A stretch of DNA of 64,000 bases. Source: Paracoccus fontiphilus (GTDB lineage Bacteria; Pseudomonadota; Alphaproteobacteria; Rhodobacterales; Rhodobacteraceae). The DNA is taken from the NCBI RefSeq assembly GCF_017356265.1, contig NZ_JAFNAW010000003.1, forward strand, positions 61,050 through 125,049, in the 5' to 3' direction. Shown piece by piece: positions 8,327 to 17,022 of the stretch. Position 1 is the first letter of the stretch. Every line of letters begins with the position of its first letter. The notes beneath the pieces are model-generated. The model was not told the DNA's origin. It worked only from the letters and a program-made list of their open reading frames with translations, and ran no database searches. The position numbers were made by a program, and so were the translations under genes.

Positions 8327-9517
8327 ATGCCGCGCCCCTTGTCGCAACAGACCATCGCCATCGTGAAGGCTACGGTGCCGGCGCTGGAACAGCATGGTCC
8401 TGTCATTACCGAGACGATGTACCGCCGCCTGTTCCGCAACGAAGACATCGCTGCGCTGTTCAACCAGGCCAATCAGAAGAAGGGCACGCAGCGCCTTGCC
8501 CTGGCGCAGGCCGTGCTGGCCTATGCCCAGAACATCGAGAACCTGTCCGTTCTGGGCGCGGCAGTGGAGCGGATCGCCCAGAAGCACATTGGCTATGCGA
8601 TCCTGCCAGAGCATTATCCCTTTGTGGCCGAAGCTCTTCTTGGCGCCATGGAAGAGGTCCTGGGTGAGGCGGCGACACCGGACATTCTGCAGGCTTGGGG
8701 CGAAGCCTATTGGTTCCTGGCTGACCTTCTGATCGAACGCGAAGCCGCCATCCGCACGGAGATCAAAGCAAAGCCCGGAGGCTGGACCGACTGGCGCCGC
8801 TTTGTGGTGGCGGAGCGGCAGGTCGAGGCGGAAGGGATCGTCTCCTTCATCCTGCGGCCCGAGGATGGCGGCCTTGTTATCCCGCACCGGCCGGGACAGT
8901 ATCTGACCCTGCGCTTTGACGAGGCCGGCCTCTCGGGCGTGAAGCGGAACTACTCCATCTCTAGCATTCCAAGCGACGAGGGCTACCGGATCACCGTGAA
9001 GCGAGAGCCGAATGGCGAAGCATCCTGCTTTCTTCATGATCGCGCGCCTGTGGGCACCCTCCTTGAGGCCACGCCACCTGCTGGGGACTTCCATCTTGCC
9101 AAGAACCCGCAGCGTCCCCTGATCCTGCTGTCGGGCGGCGTCGGCCTGACGCCCGTCGTCAGCATGCTGGAAGTTCTGGCAGAACAGCATCGCGATGTGC
9201 CTGTCTTTTATGTGCATGGCACCAGCAGTCCTGCCCATCATGCCCTTGACGCGCAGGTACGGCTTGCTGCCTCCCGGCACGGCAACGTTCTGGTCGAAAC
9301 CTTTTACGAAAGTGGCGCCGACGACAGGGCCAATCCTGGCCGGATCACCATCAACTGGCTCCGGGCCAACACGCCGCTGGACGAAGCAGAGGTCTATCTC
9401 TGCGGCCCTCGTCCTTTCCTGCGGCACTTCGTGGTCGGCCTGAAGGATGTAGGCATCCCTGCCGATCGCATCCACTACGAGTTCTTCGGCCCGGCCGACG
9501 AACATCTTGCGACCTAG
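8327..9517 (+). CDS. hmp: Flavohaemoprotein, nitric oxide dioxygenase
   Basis: The 396-residue protein oxidises NO with O2 and NAD(P)H to nitrate in the cytoplasm. The globin domain (1-140) has the B10 Tyr in TMYRRLF and the proximal His in AQKHIGYAI near residue 87. The reductase part has the FAD motif RNYSIS and the NAD-binding GGVGLTPVVSML, and ends with YEFFGP, as Hmp proteins do. Length is normal. ATG at 8327 follows the AGGAGAG site. It is divergent from nsrR and preceded by two NsrR operators, and the DUF6522 gene follows after 17 bases in a probable operon. Confidence 0.96.
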   Translation: MPRPLSQQTIAIVKATVPALEQHGPVITETMYRRLFRNEDIAALFNQANQKKGTQRLALAQAVLAYAQNIENLSVLGAAVERIAQKHIGYAILPEHYPFVAEALLGAMEEVLGEAATPDILQAWGEAYWFLADLLIEREAAIRTEIKAKPGGWTDWRRFVVAERQVEAEGIVSFILRPEDGGLVIPHRPGQYLTLRFDEAGLSGVKRNYSISSIPSDEGYRITVKREPNGEASCFLHDRAPVGTLLEATPPAGDFHLAKNPQRPLILLSGGVGLTPVVSMLEVLAEQHRDVPVFYVHGTSSPAHHALDAQVRLAASRHGNVLVETFYESGADDRANPGRITINWLRANTPLDEAEVYLCGPRPFLRHFVVGLKDVGIPADRIHYEFFGPADEHLAT

Positions 9518-9534
9518 CGGAAAAGAGCGGTGTC

Positions 9535-9837
9535 ATGAGCCTCGGCTTTACCACGAAGATCGCATTCGACGAGGATCGTCCCATCGTTGAGGCGGCCGAG
9601 ATCGCACCGTTCTTGGAACTCGATGTGCCCAGCTTTCAGGATCTCATGCGCTCCGGGAAGATCAGAAGCACGGTGGAACGAGGCGAAGGAGAGGACGGCG
9701 GCAAGTTCCGCCTGACGTTCCAATCGCCTCGATGGCGGGTCCGCTTGACCTGCGGGCATGACGGCACTGTCCTGACGCTGACACGCGTGCGGTTGGATGT
9801 GCCGCGGGAACTGCGGTCTGTCAGCACAGGGTCATGA
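9535..9837 (+). CDS. DUF6522 family protein
   Basis: This 100-residue protein has the pattern I associate with DUF6522: an N-terminal IAFDEDRPIVEAAEIAPFL segment, a middle GEGEDGGKFRLTF strand, and the conserved WRVRLTC strand. No catalytic motif is evident. It starts 17 bases after hmp, so it should be co-induced by NO. The family is small and often found beside NO- or oxygen-related genes; biochemical role unknown. Confidence 0.75.
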   Translation: MSLGFTTKIAFDEDRPIVEAAEIAPFLELDVPSFQDLMRSGKIRSTVERGEGEDGGKFRLTFQSPRWRVRLTCGHDGTVLTLTRVRLDVPRELRSVSTGS

Positions 9838-10101
9838 CGTCTCGGTCGCGATGTTGCCATGCAATTGCGGCCTCCGTTGCCATCACGGGTTCGGTCGCTC
9901 GTGGGCCGTGAGGGGTCTTTCTGCCAATTGGCAGCATCGGCCTCTTCGCGTCGACGGAAGCAAGAGGCTGTTTCCATCAACCGCGCTCAAGGCCACTAGT
10001 GCTGCAGTGTAGGCTCATGCTCCTCCGGGGGAGCGCAGGCCGGCGTCCGCGCTTTCGAGTGGGCCCCGGGATCATCTTCAGCAGCAAGGCAGGAGGGGTG
10101 A
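9838..10101. other. Intergenic between the hmp unit and the RepC fragment
   Basis: No gene is supported here. The stretch is GC-rich and contains only out-of-frame noise in both directions. Confidence 0.4.
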
Positions 10102-10213
10102 TCATGGTGTTTGCTCCATGCGTTGCCGTTCGCTCAAGCCGATCAGGCTGCCCGTCAGGTTCAGCTGGCCTTGGTGGAAGGCGCGGGTCATCCCGCGCAG
10201 GTAGCCTCCTGTT
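10102..10213 (-). pseudogene. C-terminal fragment of a RepC-like replication initiator
   Basis: Read on the minus strand, the bases directly beside the left end of the insertion sequence encode GYLRGMTRAFHQGQLNL, then TGSLIGLSERQ and a stop at 10102. The GYLR...L.L..SL.GL pattern is how plasmid RepC proteins end. The rest of the gene is not found on the other side of the element, so it was lost by deletion after or during insertion. It is different from the tail of the intact repC at 57.4 kb, so it is a relic of a second replicon. Confidence 0.5.
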
Positions 10214-10329
10214 GCAACCAAGTTGAAATGTCCTCGGCTGCGCAAAGTAGGAATGTCTCACCGAGGGTGGGCAAGCATGGCCGGGCAGGGCGGAGACATC
10301 CGCCATCGCAGCCCCGACCGGCCATGCGT

Positions 10330-10602
10330 TCAGAGCCGCAGCTTTCGACGTTCCTTTGGCGAGTAGAAGGCGCGCACGCCCTTCGTTTCGACCCGCTTCT
10401 CGAAATCCCGCCAGGCAAGACCATCGGCAAGATAGGGCGGGTTATCCGAAATCGTCAGGGTGCCGAACCTGTTCATGACCGACAGCACCCAGCCAGGGGA
10501 GATCGATGTCCGGTAGATCTCGACAGAGAACCGGTGGCCATCGATCAGCACGTCCTGTGTCAGATCCGAGAAGATGATATCTGGCTCTGCGCTGTCTGCC
10601 AT
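10330..10602 (-). CDS. Small protein encoded inside the ISNCY-type element, 90 aa
   Basis: This frame starts MADSAEPDIIFSDL and encodes a mixed acidic N-terminus and basic C-terminus (FYSPKERRKLRL). Its start overlaps the last 43 bases of the transposase gene, and it ends before the left inverted repeat, so it is a passenger or accessory gene of the element. I recognise no family. It could assist transposition or be cargo; nothing in the sequence decides between these. Confidence 0.5.
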   Translation of the reverse strand: MADSAEPDIIFSDLTQDVLIDGHRFSVEIYRTSISPGWVLSVMNRFGTLTISDNPPYLADGLAWRDFEKRVETKGVRAFYSPKERRKLRL

Positions 10603-12017
10603 GTTCTTGCCCTGCGTGCTCGATCAAAGCACAGGGTATCACCGCAACTGGGCCAGGGAAGCGTCATTCCAGGGGTGGAGCGGCATGCGCCTTTGCCTTG
10701 CGGGCTGCCGAGGAGTTCCAGCCGTTGTTGCGGCGTCCCGTGGGCGTGTAGCGGGTCCGTTGCTTGGCCCGCCCGGTGCACCTTCGGCGGAGCCTTGTCC
10801 TGCTCGGCCTTGATGTATTCCAGGACCGCGCTCAGATGCTTGTTCTCGGTAATGGCCGCATGGGTCACCCGCTGATCCTTGTCGAACACGGAGTAGGGCA
10901 GCGAGACACCCTTCCAGCGGAACTCCAGCCGGCCGTCCGCGAACTCATAGCTGTCCACGTATTTGCCCGGCAGATCGCGGGTGATCTCGTTCTCGGCCAG
11001 GATGATCCGCAGCCGGTCGTAGGAAAAGGCCAGCTGGCTGCTGACATAGCGTTCGTCGCGATAGCACAGAATGTCACGCAGCCGATCCGGTTCGACATTC
11101 AGTGGCCGATGCAGGTTGTCCGCACGGCGTGGCACCTTGGCAAACTGCGCGTTGTAGCGCGCCATGAAGCCGGGAAGAAAGGCATTGGCAGTCTCCATGT
11201 CGGAGATGCCGGCCAGCCGCAGTTCCTTGACCAGGCGGTCCTGCAGGGTGCGGTTGGCGCGCTCGACGCGGCCTTTTGCTTGCGAGGAGTTGGCGCACAG
11301 GATCTCGATGTTCAGTTCGTTCAAGGCCCGGCCGAACTGGGTCATCCCATAGCCTGTCCTGGCACCTTGCTTTGGCACCCGGAACACTGTGTGCTTGTCG
11401 GAGTAAAAGGCAACGGGCCGGCCATGCAGCGTCAGATACCGCTCCAGGGCTCCAAAATAGCTGAAGGTGCTCTCGGAGCTGACGAATTCCAGGTGCATCA
11501 GGGTGCTGGTGGCGTCATCGATGAACACCAACAAGGTGCAGGCCGGCCCGCGATCCTCGAACCAGCGATGATCCGAGCCGTCGATCTGGATCAGCTCGCC
11601 AAGGCACTCCCGGCGCAGGCGCGGCTGGTGGAATGTTCGGCGCTGCTTGCGCGACAGCCACAAACCCGCATCCTGCATCCACTTGCGCAAGGTCTCGCGC
11701 GACACTGTCAGCCCGTGACACTCCGCCAGCTTCTCGGCCGCCAAGGTCGGGCCAAAGTCGGCATAGCGGTCCCGAACGAGCGACATGGCAGCCTCCCGGA
11801 TCGTCGGGTCGATCCGGTTGTTCGATGCCCGTCCACGTGCCTGGTGCCGGATCGCCGCCGCGCCGTCAGCCCCGAACCGCTTCAGCAGCCGGTGAACCTG
11901 TCTGCGGCTCAGGTCCAGAACATCCGCCGCACTCACGGCTGACATCCGACCTTGCAGCACCTGGCTCAGAACCTCGATCCGGTTCAGTTCTCGCTCGCTC
12001 ATCATCACCCATCCCAT
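10560..12017 (-). CDS. ISNCY-family DDE transposase
   Basis: From ATG at 12017 the protein starts MGWVMMSERELNRIEVL, the usual opening of the ISNCY (IS1202-like) group. A helix-turn-helix follows (ADVLDLSRRQVHRLLKRFG), then the rve/integrase core with ELIQIDGSDHRWFE (first Asp), LLVFIDDATS (second Asp region) and KGRVERANRTLQDRL (catalytic Glu). The last 70 residues after IKAEQDKAPP are low-similarity and run across the overlap with the small gene. The frame is intact, so the element may still move. An upstream extension to 12167 crosses the inverted repeat and is not used. Confidence 0.9.
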   Translation of the reverse strand: MGWVMMSERELNRIEVLSQVLQGRMSAVSAADVLDLSRRQVHRLLKRFGADGAAAIRHQARGRASNNRIDPTIREAAMSLVRDRYADFGPTLAAEKLAECHGLTVSRETLRKWMQDAGLWLSRKQRRTFHQPRLRRECLGELIQIDGSDHRWFEDRGPACTLLVFIDDATSTLMHLEFVSSESTFSYFGALERYLTLHGRPVAFYSDKHTVFRVPKQGARTGYGMTQFGRALNELNIEILCANSSQAKGRVERANRTLQDRLVKELRLAGISDMETANAFLPGFMARYNAQFAKVPRRADNLHRPLNVEPDRLRDILCYRDERYVSSQLAFSYDRLRIILAENEITRDLPGKYVDSYEFADGRLEFRWKGVSLPYSVFDKDQRVTHAAITENKHLSAVLEYIKAEQDKAPPKVHRAGQATDPLHAHGTPQQRLELLGSPQGKGACRSTPGMTLPWPSCGDTLCFDRARRARTWQTAQSQISSSRI

Positions 12018-12188
12018 GTCCGGCTCCCAAGGATCGACACGATGTTCATCCAGGGGAGTGTGACATTCCTGAATTGCAGAGGTGAGACATTTTAACTTTG
12101 CGGCTATACCTCCGAGGTTAATAATCGGGATTATGGAACCACGTCGTCTGACACGAGGGATGGACATTTTAGTTGACGCAGGGACCAG

Positions 12189-12371
12189 CTACAGATCTAG
12201 TTGCTTGCACGCCTCCTGCCTAGCAAAGCAGTCCGCAGCCGCAGCGTATTCAAGCATGTATTCACTTTGTTCAATTACTACAAGCAATGCCCGCTTCTTA
12301 GCGAGTTGTGGCAAGCCCTTGGCAGCTAATTTAGGATTGCCAAGCTCCCCGAGCAGCGTGTCGGATGACGA
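12189..12371 (-). pseudogene. C-terminal fragment of an unknown gene
   Basis: The minus-strand frame reads LLGELGNPKLAAKGLPQLAK, then a hydrophobic stretch ALLVVIEQSEYMLEYAAAAD and a stop at 12189. It has no start codon, because an in-frame TGA lies just upstream. The amino acid pattern is protein-like but I recognise no family. It is probably a relic left by rearrangement around the insertion sequence. Confidence 0.35.
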
Positions 12372-12478
12372 TCATAAATCTGTCGGGGATCGCTAATTCC
12401 GCTTCATGATGCTTCTAGGCCGTAGACCCTCAGTCGTTTGCTGAATACCGGGGAACGCTACACGTCAGCTAAGCCAAT

Positions 12479-12652
12479 TCAGGTCTGTGATTGAGATTCA
12501 AGCCACTTGCTCATCACACGCCTGACGACCTCCGGTCGGGATGGCAGGTCAGGTTGCTGCCTTCGATAGTCGTCTATCGCGCGTAGCATATCCTGCTCCA
12601 TGCGTATGGTAACAGGCTCCGTATCCTTAGGGGGGCGCCCCATTTTTGCCAT
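12479..12652 (-). CDS. Ribbon-helix-helix DNA-binding protein, 57 aa
   Basis: This short gene starts MAKMGRPPKDTEPVTIRMEQ and ends MSKWLESQSQT. The pattern fits a ribbon-helix-helix fold: strand VTIRM, helix QDMLRAIDDYRRQ, turn DLPSRP, helix EVVRRVMSKWL. Such proteins are plasmid copy-control repressors or antitoxins that bind operators as dimers. No toxin partner is visible beside it. The AT-rich bases just upstream (12653-12720) hold its promoter region and that of the divergent gene at 12777, so it may control that cassette. Confidence 0.7.
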   Translation of the reverse strand: MAKMGRPPKDTEPVTIRMEQDMLRAIDDYRRQQPDLPSRPEVVRRVMSKWLESQSQT

Positions 12653-12776
12653 TCTGTAGATTCTTCTAACTAGGTAGTTGACTATTTAATGTCATATAGT
12701 CATATTAGCCGGGCGAAAGCAAGAGATTGAGCCCTCCTGCTCCGCCCTAACCACAACGATCCTACGGAGATCAATC

Positions 12777-13301
12777 ATGGCTGTCCCAGCATCTACCACG
12801 CCGTGCGGCGTGACAAAACCCTCTGCCCATTTCACACATACCGAGATCTCGCGCACGTTCTCTCGCCTGATCGGGTTGGTCAGCGGCTACATTGAGGCTG
12901 AGCGAGACATCGAGGATGCCGCGTCCTGGCATCCGGCATTCCTTCACTGGCATCGCGACGCGGAAACCGCCCGCACCCAGGTGTTGACGCAAATCGACCA
13001 TATCCGCGCCTTTGTTGCCGTGCGGCGCGAGGATCTGCCCCTGAAGCGCATGGCGCTACTGCTCTTCGCGCTGATCGAGTCCGACTCATCGTCGGAGTTC
13101 CTGCGGCTTACCGCCTGCCTCGACCGCGAAGACGGCCTTTTCGACTGCCCGGGCACCGATCCTGTCGCGCGGCGGGTCGGCGCGATGCTGACGGCGGCGC
13201 GAATGCAGGTCGCGGACCTGGCCTCGCTTTCGGCGCTTGTCGATCCGCTGGAGATCGCGGCGGCCGACAGCCCCGACCACCCGGTCCCCGTCGCCGCCTG
13301 A
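12777..13301 (+). CDS. Hypothetical protein, first gene of the AAA/M41 cassette
   Basis: ATG at 12777 follows ACGGAGAT. The 174-residue product is largely helical by composition (ISRTFSRLIGLVSGYIEAE, then MALLLFALIESDSSSEFL) with a Pro-rich end. No signal peptide, no membrane segment, no motif that I recognise. GC3 is very high, like the genes after it. It is 131 bases before the nuclease-like gene, and likely belongs to the same transcript. Function unknown. Confidence 0.7.
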   Translation: MAVPASTTPCGVTKPSAHFTHTEISRTFSRLIGLVSGYIEAERDIEDAASWHPAFLHWHRDAETARTQVLTQIDHIRAFVAVRREDLPLKRMALLLFALIESDSSSEFLRLTACLDREDGLFDCPGTDPVARRVGAMLTAARMQVADLASLSALVDPLEIAAADSPDHPVPVAA

Positions 13302-13432
13302 CGCCCGCCCCCTGACACCCAGTCATGCCGTGACCGGTGCGTGCTTCGCGCACCGCCCGCCGGTTTCCGCAAGGGCCGCGCGGCGATGCCCCGCGTCCGG
13401 CACTTCCACCCATTGCTTTCAGGAGCATTCCC

Positions 13433-14458
13433 ATGTCCAGCCTGCATCATCCCACACCTGCTGCGCCGCACCCCGCCGATCTCTCCCCTCACCCCGGTCC
13501 GCTCCACGCACGCTGGGCCGAGGCGGCATACCAAAAAGGCTTCGATCTGATGGCACGGGTCCAGGACCGCTATCACCTGGCCCTGCGCTGCCGGCAATGT
13601 GGCGCCGTCAGCATGACGAAGCTCTATGTGCTGATGAACAACCAACCGCTCTGTCGGTCCTGCCTGGAGACGGCGCGGGCTGAGCGCGCAACGGCGGCGG
13701 GCCTTTCCTATCTCGGCCCGGACCCCGATCATCCGCAATACGGCTTGTTTCGCGCCGCCTGCGGCCATAGCCTCCGGCGGCAGTTCGAGATTATCAACCG
13801 CGTCGCCGATGGCCAGATTGGCCTGCGCTGCGAGCGGTGCTTTGCTCAAAAAGAGCAGCAAATCGCCGCCCGACATGGTTGGACCCGGATCGGACCCGAT
13901 CCGCGCGGCAACCCGAACTACCACCTTTATCGCCACAATGCCTGCGGGCATGACCAGCGGATCGCCCGCGCCAACCTGCAATGGGGCCAATGCGATTGCG
14001 CCGGTTGCGGTGAGACGTGGACCGCCAAGCCCAGCAATATCTATCTGTTCGAGATCCGCTACAACGGCCTCCATCTCCTGAAGTTGGGCTACAGCGCCAA
14101 TCCGCTGAAGCGCCAGAAGCATCAGTTGGGCTTGCCCTGCAAGGCGCATGTCACCTTGCTGCGCAGCATCGCCATGCCCACAGGGCACGCGGCCTGCGCC
14201 ACCGAGAAACGCCTGCACGCCCGCCTGCGCAGGCAGCATCCGGACGCCGTAGTGCCGCCCAACGACTATCGTGGCGTCCTCAATGTCGTCAGCGAGGTTT
14301 ACCATCCCTGGCTGCGGCCTGAGCTGGAACGCCGCCTCAACCGCATCGCGGAGACCGCCCGGGACGGCAAGGCGCCCGGCGCCGGGCGGGCCGCAGCGAT
14401 CGGGGATGAGGACGGTGGCGGGTCCAAGGGTGGGGGCGAACACGAGGCAGGCTGCTGA
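13433..14458 (+). CDS. Zinc-ribbon and GIY-YIG-like (T5orf172) protein
   Basis: ATG at 13433 has TCAGGAG before it. Several Cys pairs form zinc-ribbon-like units: CRQC (53-56) with CRSC (74-77), then C110/CERC (133-136) and C171 with CDCAGC (187-192). Residues about 203-280 look like a GIY-YIG-type nuclease core: IYLFEIRYNG, LLKLGYSANPLKRQ, and a Glu in ACATEKRLHARL at the place of the catalytic Glu. This resembles T5orf172 domains of phage and plasmid proteins. A Gly/Ala-rich tail follows. It probably binds and may cut DNA; activity is inferred. Confidence 0.65.
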   Translation: MSSLHHPTPAAPHPADLSPHPGPLHARWAEAAYQKGFDLMARVQDRYHLALRCRQCGAVSMTKLYVLMNNQPLCRSCLETARAERATAAGLSYLGPDPDHPQYGLFRAACGHSLRRQFEIINRVADGQIGLRCERCFAQKEQQIAARHGWTRIGPDPRGNPNYHLYRHNACGHDQRIARANLQWGQCDCAGCGETWTAKPSNIYLFEIRYNGLHLLKLGYSANPLKRQKHQLGLPCKAHVTLLRSIAMPTGHAACATEKRLHARLRRQHPDAVVPPNDYRGVLNVVSEVYHPWLRPELERRLNRIAETARDGKAPGAGRAAAIGDEDGGGSKGGGEHEAGC

Positions 14459-14515
14459 GCCAGCTCCACCCTGCCGTCCTGTCCGCCACCCCTGCCCTTC
14501 TTGAAGGAGTCCGCC

Positions 14516-16552
14516 ATGCCCGCCTGGATGACCCACTACCTGACTGTTGCTGCCTGCCTCGACGCGGCACCCTGCCCGCCTGTTCCCGACAGGGAGATGT
14601 CCGACGAAGTCTTCCAAGCCCTTGTAGACGGCCGCCTCGACGAGGTCGAGGACCAGATCGAGGAGTTGCCCGAATGGGGGCAGCGCCCGCAGCCTGTGTC
14701 TTGCCTGGCGGACGATCCCCTGCGCGCCATCGCGCTTGCAGGCCTCTGTCGGACGCTGCCCGACTCCGAGGCCATCGCCGCGCTGACGGCGGTGGGCGCG
14801 GTGACCGTCCTGCATTGCCTGCCCGGCGAGATGACCGACAAGGCGGCGTCGTTGCTGGCGGCGCTGCTGGCGCCGGGCAATGGGCGTCCGCCGGTGCAGA
14901 TTATCGTGCTGCGCCTGCCGGGCGACATCAAGGCGAGGGACCGTCCGTCTGCCGCACTTGAGCACGCGATGGCGGCTATCAGCGCGACCACCGCACCGCA
15001 TGTCCTGCTAATCGAACAGGGTGTGCCGGTGCCGGGCGAGATCGCCGCCATGCTGCCTCCACCCTTGCAGATCGGACCGGTAGACGGAGGGTTGATCGCC
15101 GCCGCCCTCAGCCTGCGCGGCGGTGACGCGGCCGGTCTGCGAAAGCGTCTGCCGGGCGACGCCGCATTGCGCGCCCTGTCGCCTGCCCAGTTACGTTTCG
15201 CCCTGCGCCACCGCATCCGTGACCGGCAGATCGCCGAGCTGCACCGCATCGCCCGGTCCAGCCAGTCCAACTGTCCGACATTGGACGACATCGTTGGCTA
15301 TGGCGAGGCCGAGGAAGCCGCCCGGCGGCTGGTTTCCGATCTCGCCACCTGGTCCGCCGGGCACATCGCTTGGGGCGAGATGACCCGGTCGGTCTTGTTC
15401 CATGGCCCGCCCGGCACCGGCAAGACCTGGCTGGCGCGTGCCATTGCCGCCTCGGCGGGCGTGCCGCTGATCGAGGGCAGCCTGGCCGCCTGGCAGGCTG
15501 CCGGGCACTTGGGCGACATGCTGGGCGCGATGCGCGCCACCTTCGCACAGGCGCAGGCAGCGGCCCCGGCCATCCTGATGATCGACGAGATCGACAGCGC
15601 CGGCGACCGGGACGGCTCGGACAACCACGCCCGCTCCTATCGCCGCCAGGTGATCAATGCCCTTCTTGACCTGATGGATAGCGCCGGCCGAACGCCGGGC
15701 GTAATCATCGTCGCCGCCTGCAACGAGGTGGAAGCCCTCGATCCGGCCATCCGCCGCCCGGGCCGGATCGACCGGATCGTCGAAGTGCCGCCACCCGGCC
15801 ATGCCGCCATTGTCCACATCCTGGCCCGGCGTCTCGATGGTCAGTTGCCGGGCAGGGAGATCGACCGCCTGGCACGGCGCGCCATCGGGCAAAGCGCCGC
15901 CGCGATCGACGGCGCCCTGCGCGAGGCCCGCAGCCGGGCGCGGGCGGACAGTCGCGCGCTGACCGCAGCCGATATCGCCAAGGCTCTGGGACTGGCGCGG
16001 GAGGAGCCGGCCATCATCCGGCGGGTGGCGGTCCACGAGGCCGGCCACGCCATCGTCGCGACACTGCTCGCGCGCGGTCGCGTCCACGAGATCCGCGTCG
16101 GCATGTCGGGCGGGCAGGTCATGGTGGCGGACCGGGCGCCGCTGCTGACCCGGCGTGATCTTGTCGACCAGCTGACCTGTCTGCTGGCGGGCCGGGCGGC
16201 GGAGGAGCTGGTGCTGGGCAACGGCTCCGCCGGTGCCGGGCGGGGAGCGGACAGCGATCTGGCCAAGGCCACGGAGATCGCCCTGCGGCTGGAACTGGTC
16301 TACGGCCTCAGTGGCCACAGTCTCGTCCGGGTTCCGGACCCTGCGCGGATGATGATGTCCGACCAGGGCGTGCGGACCCGCGCCGACCGGCGGCTGCGCG
16401 CCGCACTGCGCCGCGCCCGGCAACTCCTCGCCGTCGAGCATCTCTGGCTGCGCGACCTTACAGACCGCCTCTGCGCCGAGCGCGTCCTGGTGTTTGGCGA
16501 GGAAGGGTTGGACCGGCACAAGCCGGACCCGGAGGCACGCCATGAGCCTTGA
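14516..16552 (+). CDS. Soluble FtsH-like AAA+ ATPase / M41 metalloprotease
   Basis: ATG at 14516 follows AAGGAG. The 678-residue protein has an unrecognised N-terminal region (1-255), an AAA+ module with Walker A GPPGTGKTW (298-305), Walker B ILMIDEID (353-360) and an arginine-finger segment AIRRPGRIDR, and a C-terminal M41 peptidase with the zinc motif HEAGH (507-511) and the third ligand region in GADSDLAKATEIAL. FtsH proteins are membrane-anchored, but here no transmembrane helix is visible, so it should be cytoplasmic. The N-terminal region may select substrates. It lies between a zinc-ribbon protein and a coupled small gene. Confidence 0.85.
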   Translation: MPAWMTHYLTVAACLDAAPCPPVPDREMSDEVFQALVDGRLDEVEDQIEELPEWGQRPQPVSCLADDPLRAIALAGLCRTLPDSEAIAALTAVGAVTVLHCLPGEMTDKAASLLAALLAPGNGRPPVQIIVLRLPGDIKARDRPSAALEHAMAAISATTAPHVLLIEQGVPVPGEIAAMLPPPLQIGPVDGGLIAAALSLRGGDAAGLRKRLPGDAALRALSPAQLRFALRHRIRDRQIAELHRIARSSQSNCPTLDDIVGYGEAEEAARRLVSDLATWSAGHIAWGEMTRSVLFHGPPGTGKTWLARAIAASAGVPLIEGSLAAWQAAGHLGDMLGAMRATFAQAQAAAPAILMIDEIDSAGDRDGSDNHARSYRRQVINALLDLMDSAGRTPGVIIVAACNEVEALDPAIRRPGRIDRIVEVPPPGHAAIVHILARRLDGQLPGREIDRLARRAIGQSAAAIDGALREARSRARADSRALTAADIAKALGLAREEPAIIRRVAVHEAGHAIVATLLARGRVHEIRVGMSGGQVMVADRAPLLTRRDLVDQLTCLLAGRAAEELVLGNGSAGAGRGADSDLAKATEIALRLELVYGLSGHSLVRVPDPARMMMSDQGVRTRADRRLRAALRRARQLLAVEHLWLRDLTDRLCAERVLVFGEEGLDRHKPDPEARHEP

Positions 16553-16736
16553 GATGGCCCTCTTGGCCGAGGCCCGGGACGAGGCGGCGGTATTGGCCGA
16601 GATCCTTGAGTTGATCTTCTGGGCCGCCGAGGGCCTCGGCGACAGCCATGGCGCCGCCCTGGCCCGTGGCGCGATGCTGGCCCGCGACAGGGTGGACCGG
16701 CTGCGGGCGCTCCTGCGCCAGATCCAGCCACCATGA
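16542..16736 (+). CDS. Small helical protein coupled to the AAA/M41 protease
   Basis: The 64-residue product (MSLEMALLAEARDEAAVLAE...) is almost all helix-formers and acidic at first, basic at the end. Its ATG at 16542 lies 11 bases inside the protease gene with GGAGG seven bases upstream, which makes translational coupling very likely. A tightly coupled small helical protein could be an adaptor or inhibitor for the protease; this is inference from position only. No family recognised. Confidence 0.65.
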   Translation: MSLEMALLAEARDEAAVLAEILELIFWAAEGLGDSHGAALARGAMLARDRVDRLRALLRQIQPP

Positions 16737-16770
16737 CGGACAGCCCTTCCCGCCGTCCGCCATCTGTTCG

Positions 16771-17022
16771 TCAGACGGAAGGATCATCGAGTTCCGCCTC
16801 GGCCTCGCGGATCAGCTCCGACAGCGGCGTGCCGAGTCGGGCCGCGAGCTTGGCCATCGTGGTCAGGCTCGGGCCATGCTTGCCGCCTTCGAGGAGCGAG
16901 ACATAGCGCGGGCTGATCCCTGCGCTGTAGGCCAGTTCCTCCTGCGCGATCCCCCGGGCTGTCCGATGGCGACGAAGCACCCGGGCAAAGGCTGTGACAA
17001 GAGGGGCGGCGGAAACGTCCAT
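16771..17022 (-). CDS. XRE-family helix-turn-helix regulator
   Basis: The 83-residue protein starts MDVSAAPLVTAFARVLRRHR and contains a complete XRE helix-turn-helix (GIAQEELAYSAGISPRYVSLLEGGKHGPSLTTM, spread over residues 24-55) and then LAARLGTPLSELI. An in-frame TTG at 17049 gives a longer form but ATG at 17022 fits the family better. It lies opposite to the cassette, between the protease unit and the exported-protein unit, so it could repress either of them. Confidence 0.85.
   Translation of the reverse strand: MDVSAAPLVTAFARVLRRHRTARGIAQEELAYSAGISPRYVSLLEGGKHGPSLTTMAKLAARLGTPLSELIREAEAELDDPSV

Larger units (their letters stand above)
10214..12104 (-). mobile_element. ISNCY-type insertion sequence (about 1.9 kb)
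   Basis: The two ends are imperfect inverted repeats: the left end read backwards contains GACATTTCAACTTGGTTGC and the right end GACATTTTAACTTTGCGGC, each preceded about 30 bases inward by a TGNGACATTCCT block. Both ends therefore carry paired GACATT motifs. The element holds a transposase gene and a small second frame downstream of it. Exact outer limits may vary by a few bases; I saw no certain target duplication. Confidence 0.7.

Noticed and set aside
12120..12136. Palindrome ATAATCGGGATTAT as a Xer or dif site
   Set aside because: It lacks the two conserved 11-base arms of dif-like sites; it is only a short AT-rich palindrome.
12944..15001. A 685-residue open frame on the minus strand
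   Set aside because: It runs antisense across three genes with good starts and motifs; its composition is Arg/Gly/Ala-rich noise typical of GC-rich antisense frames.
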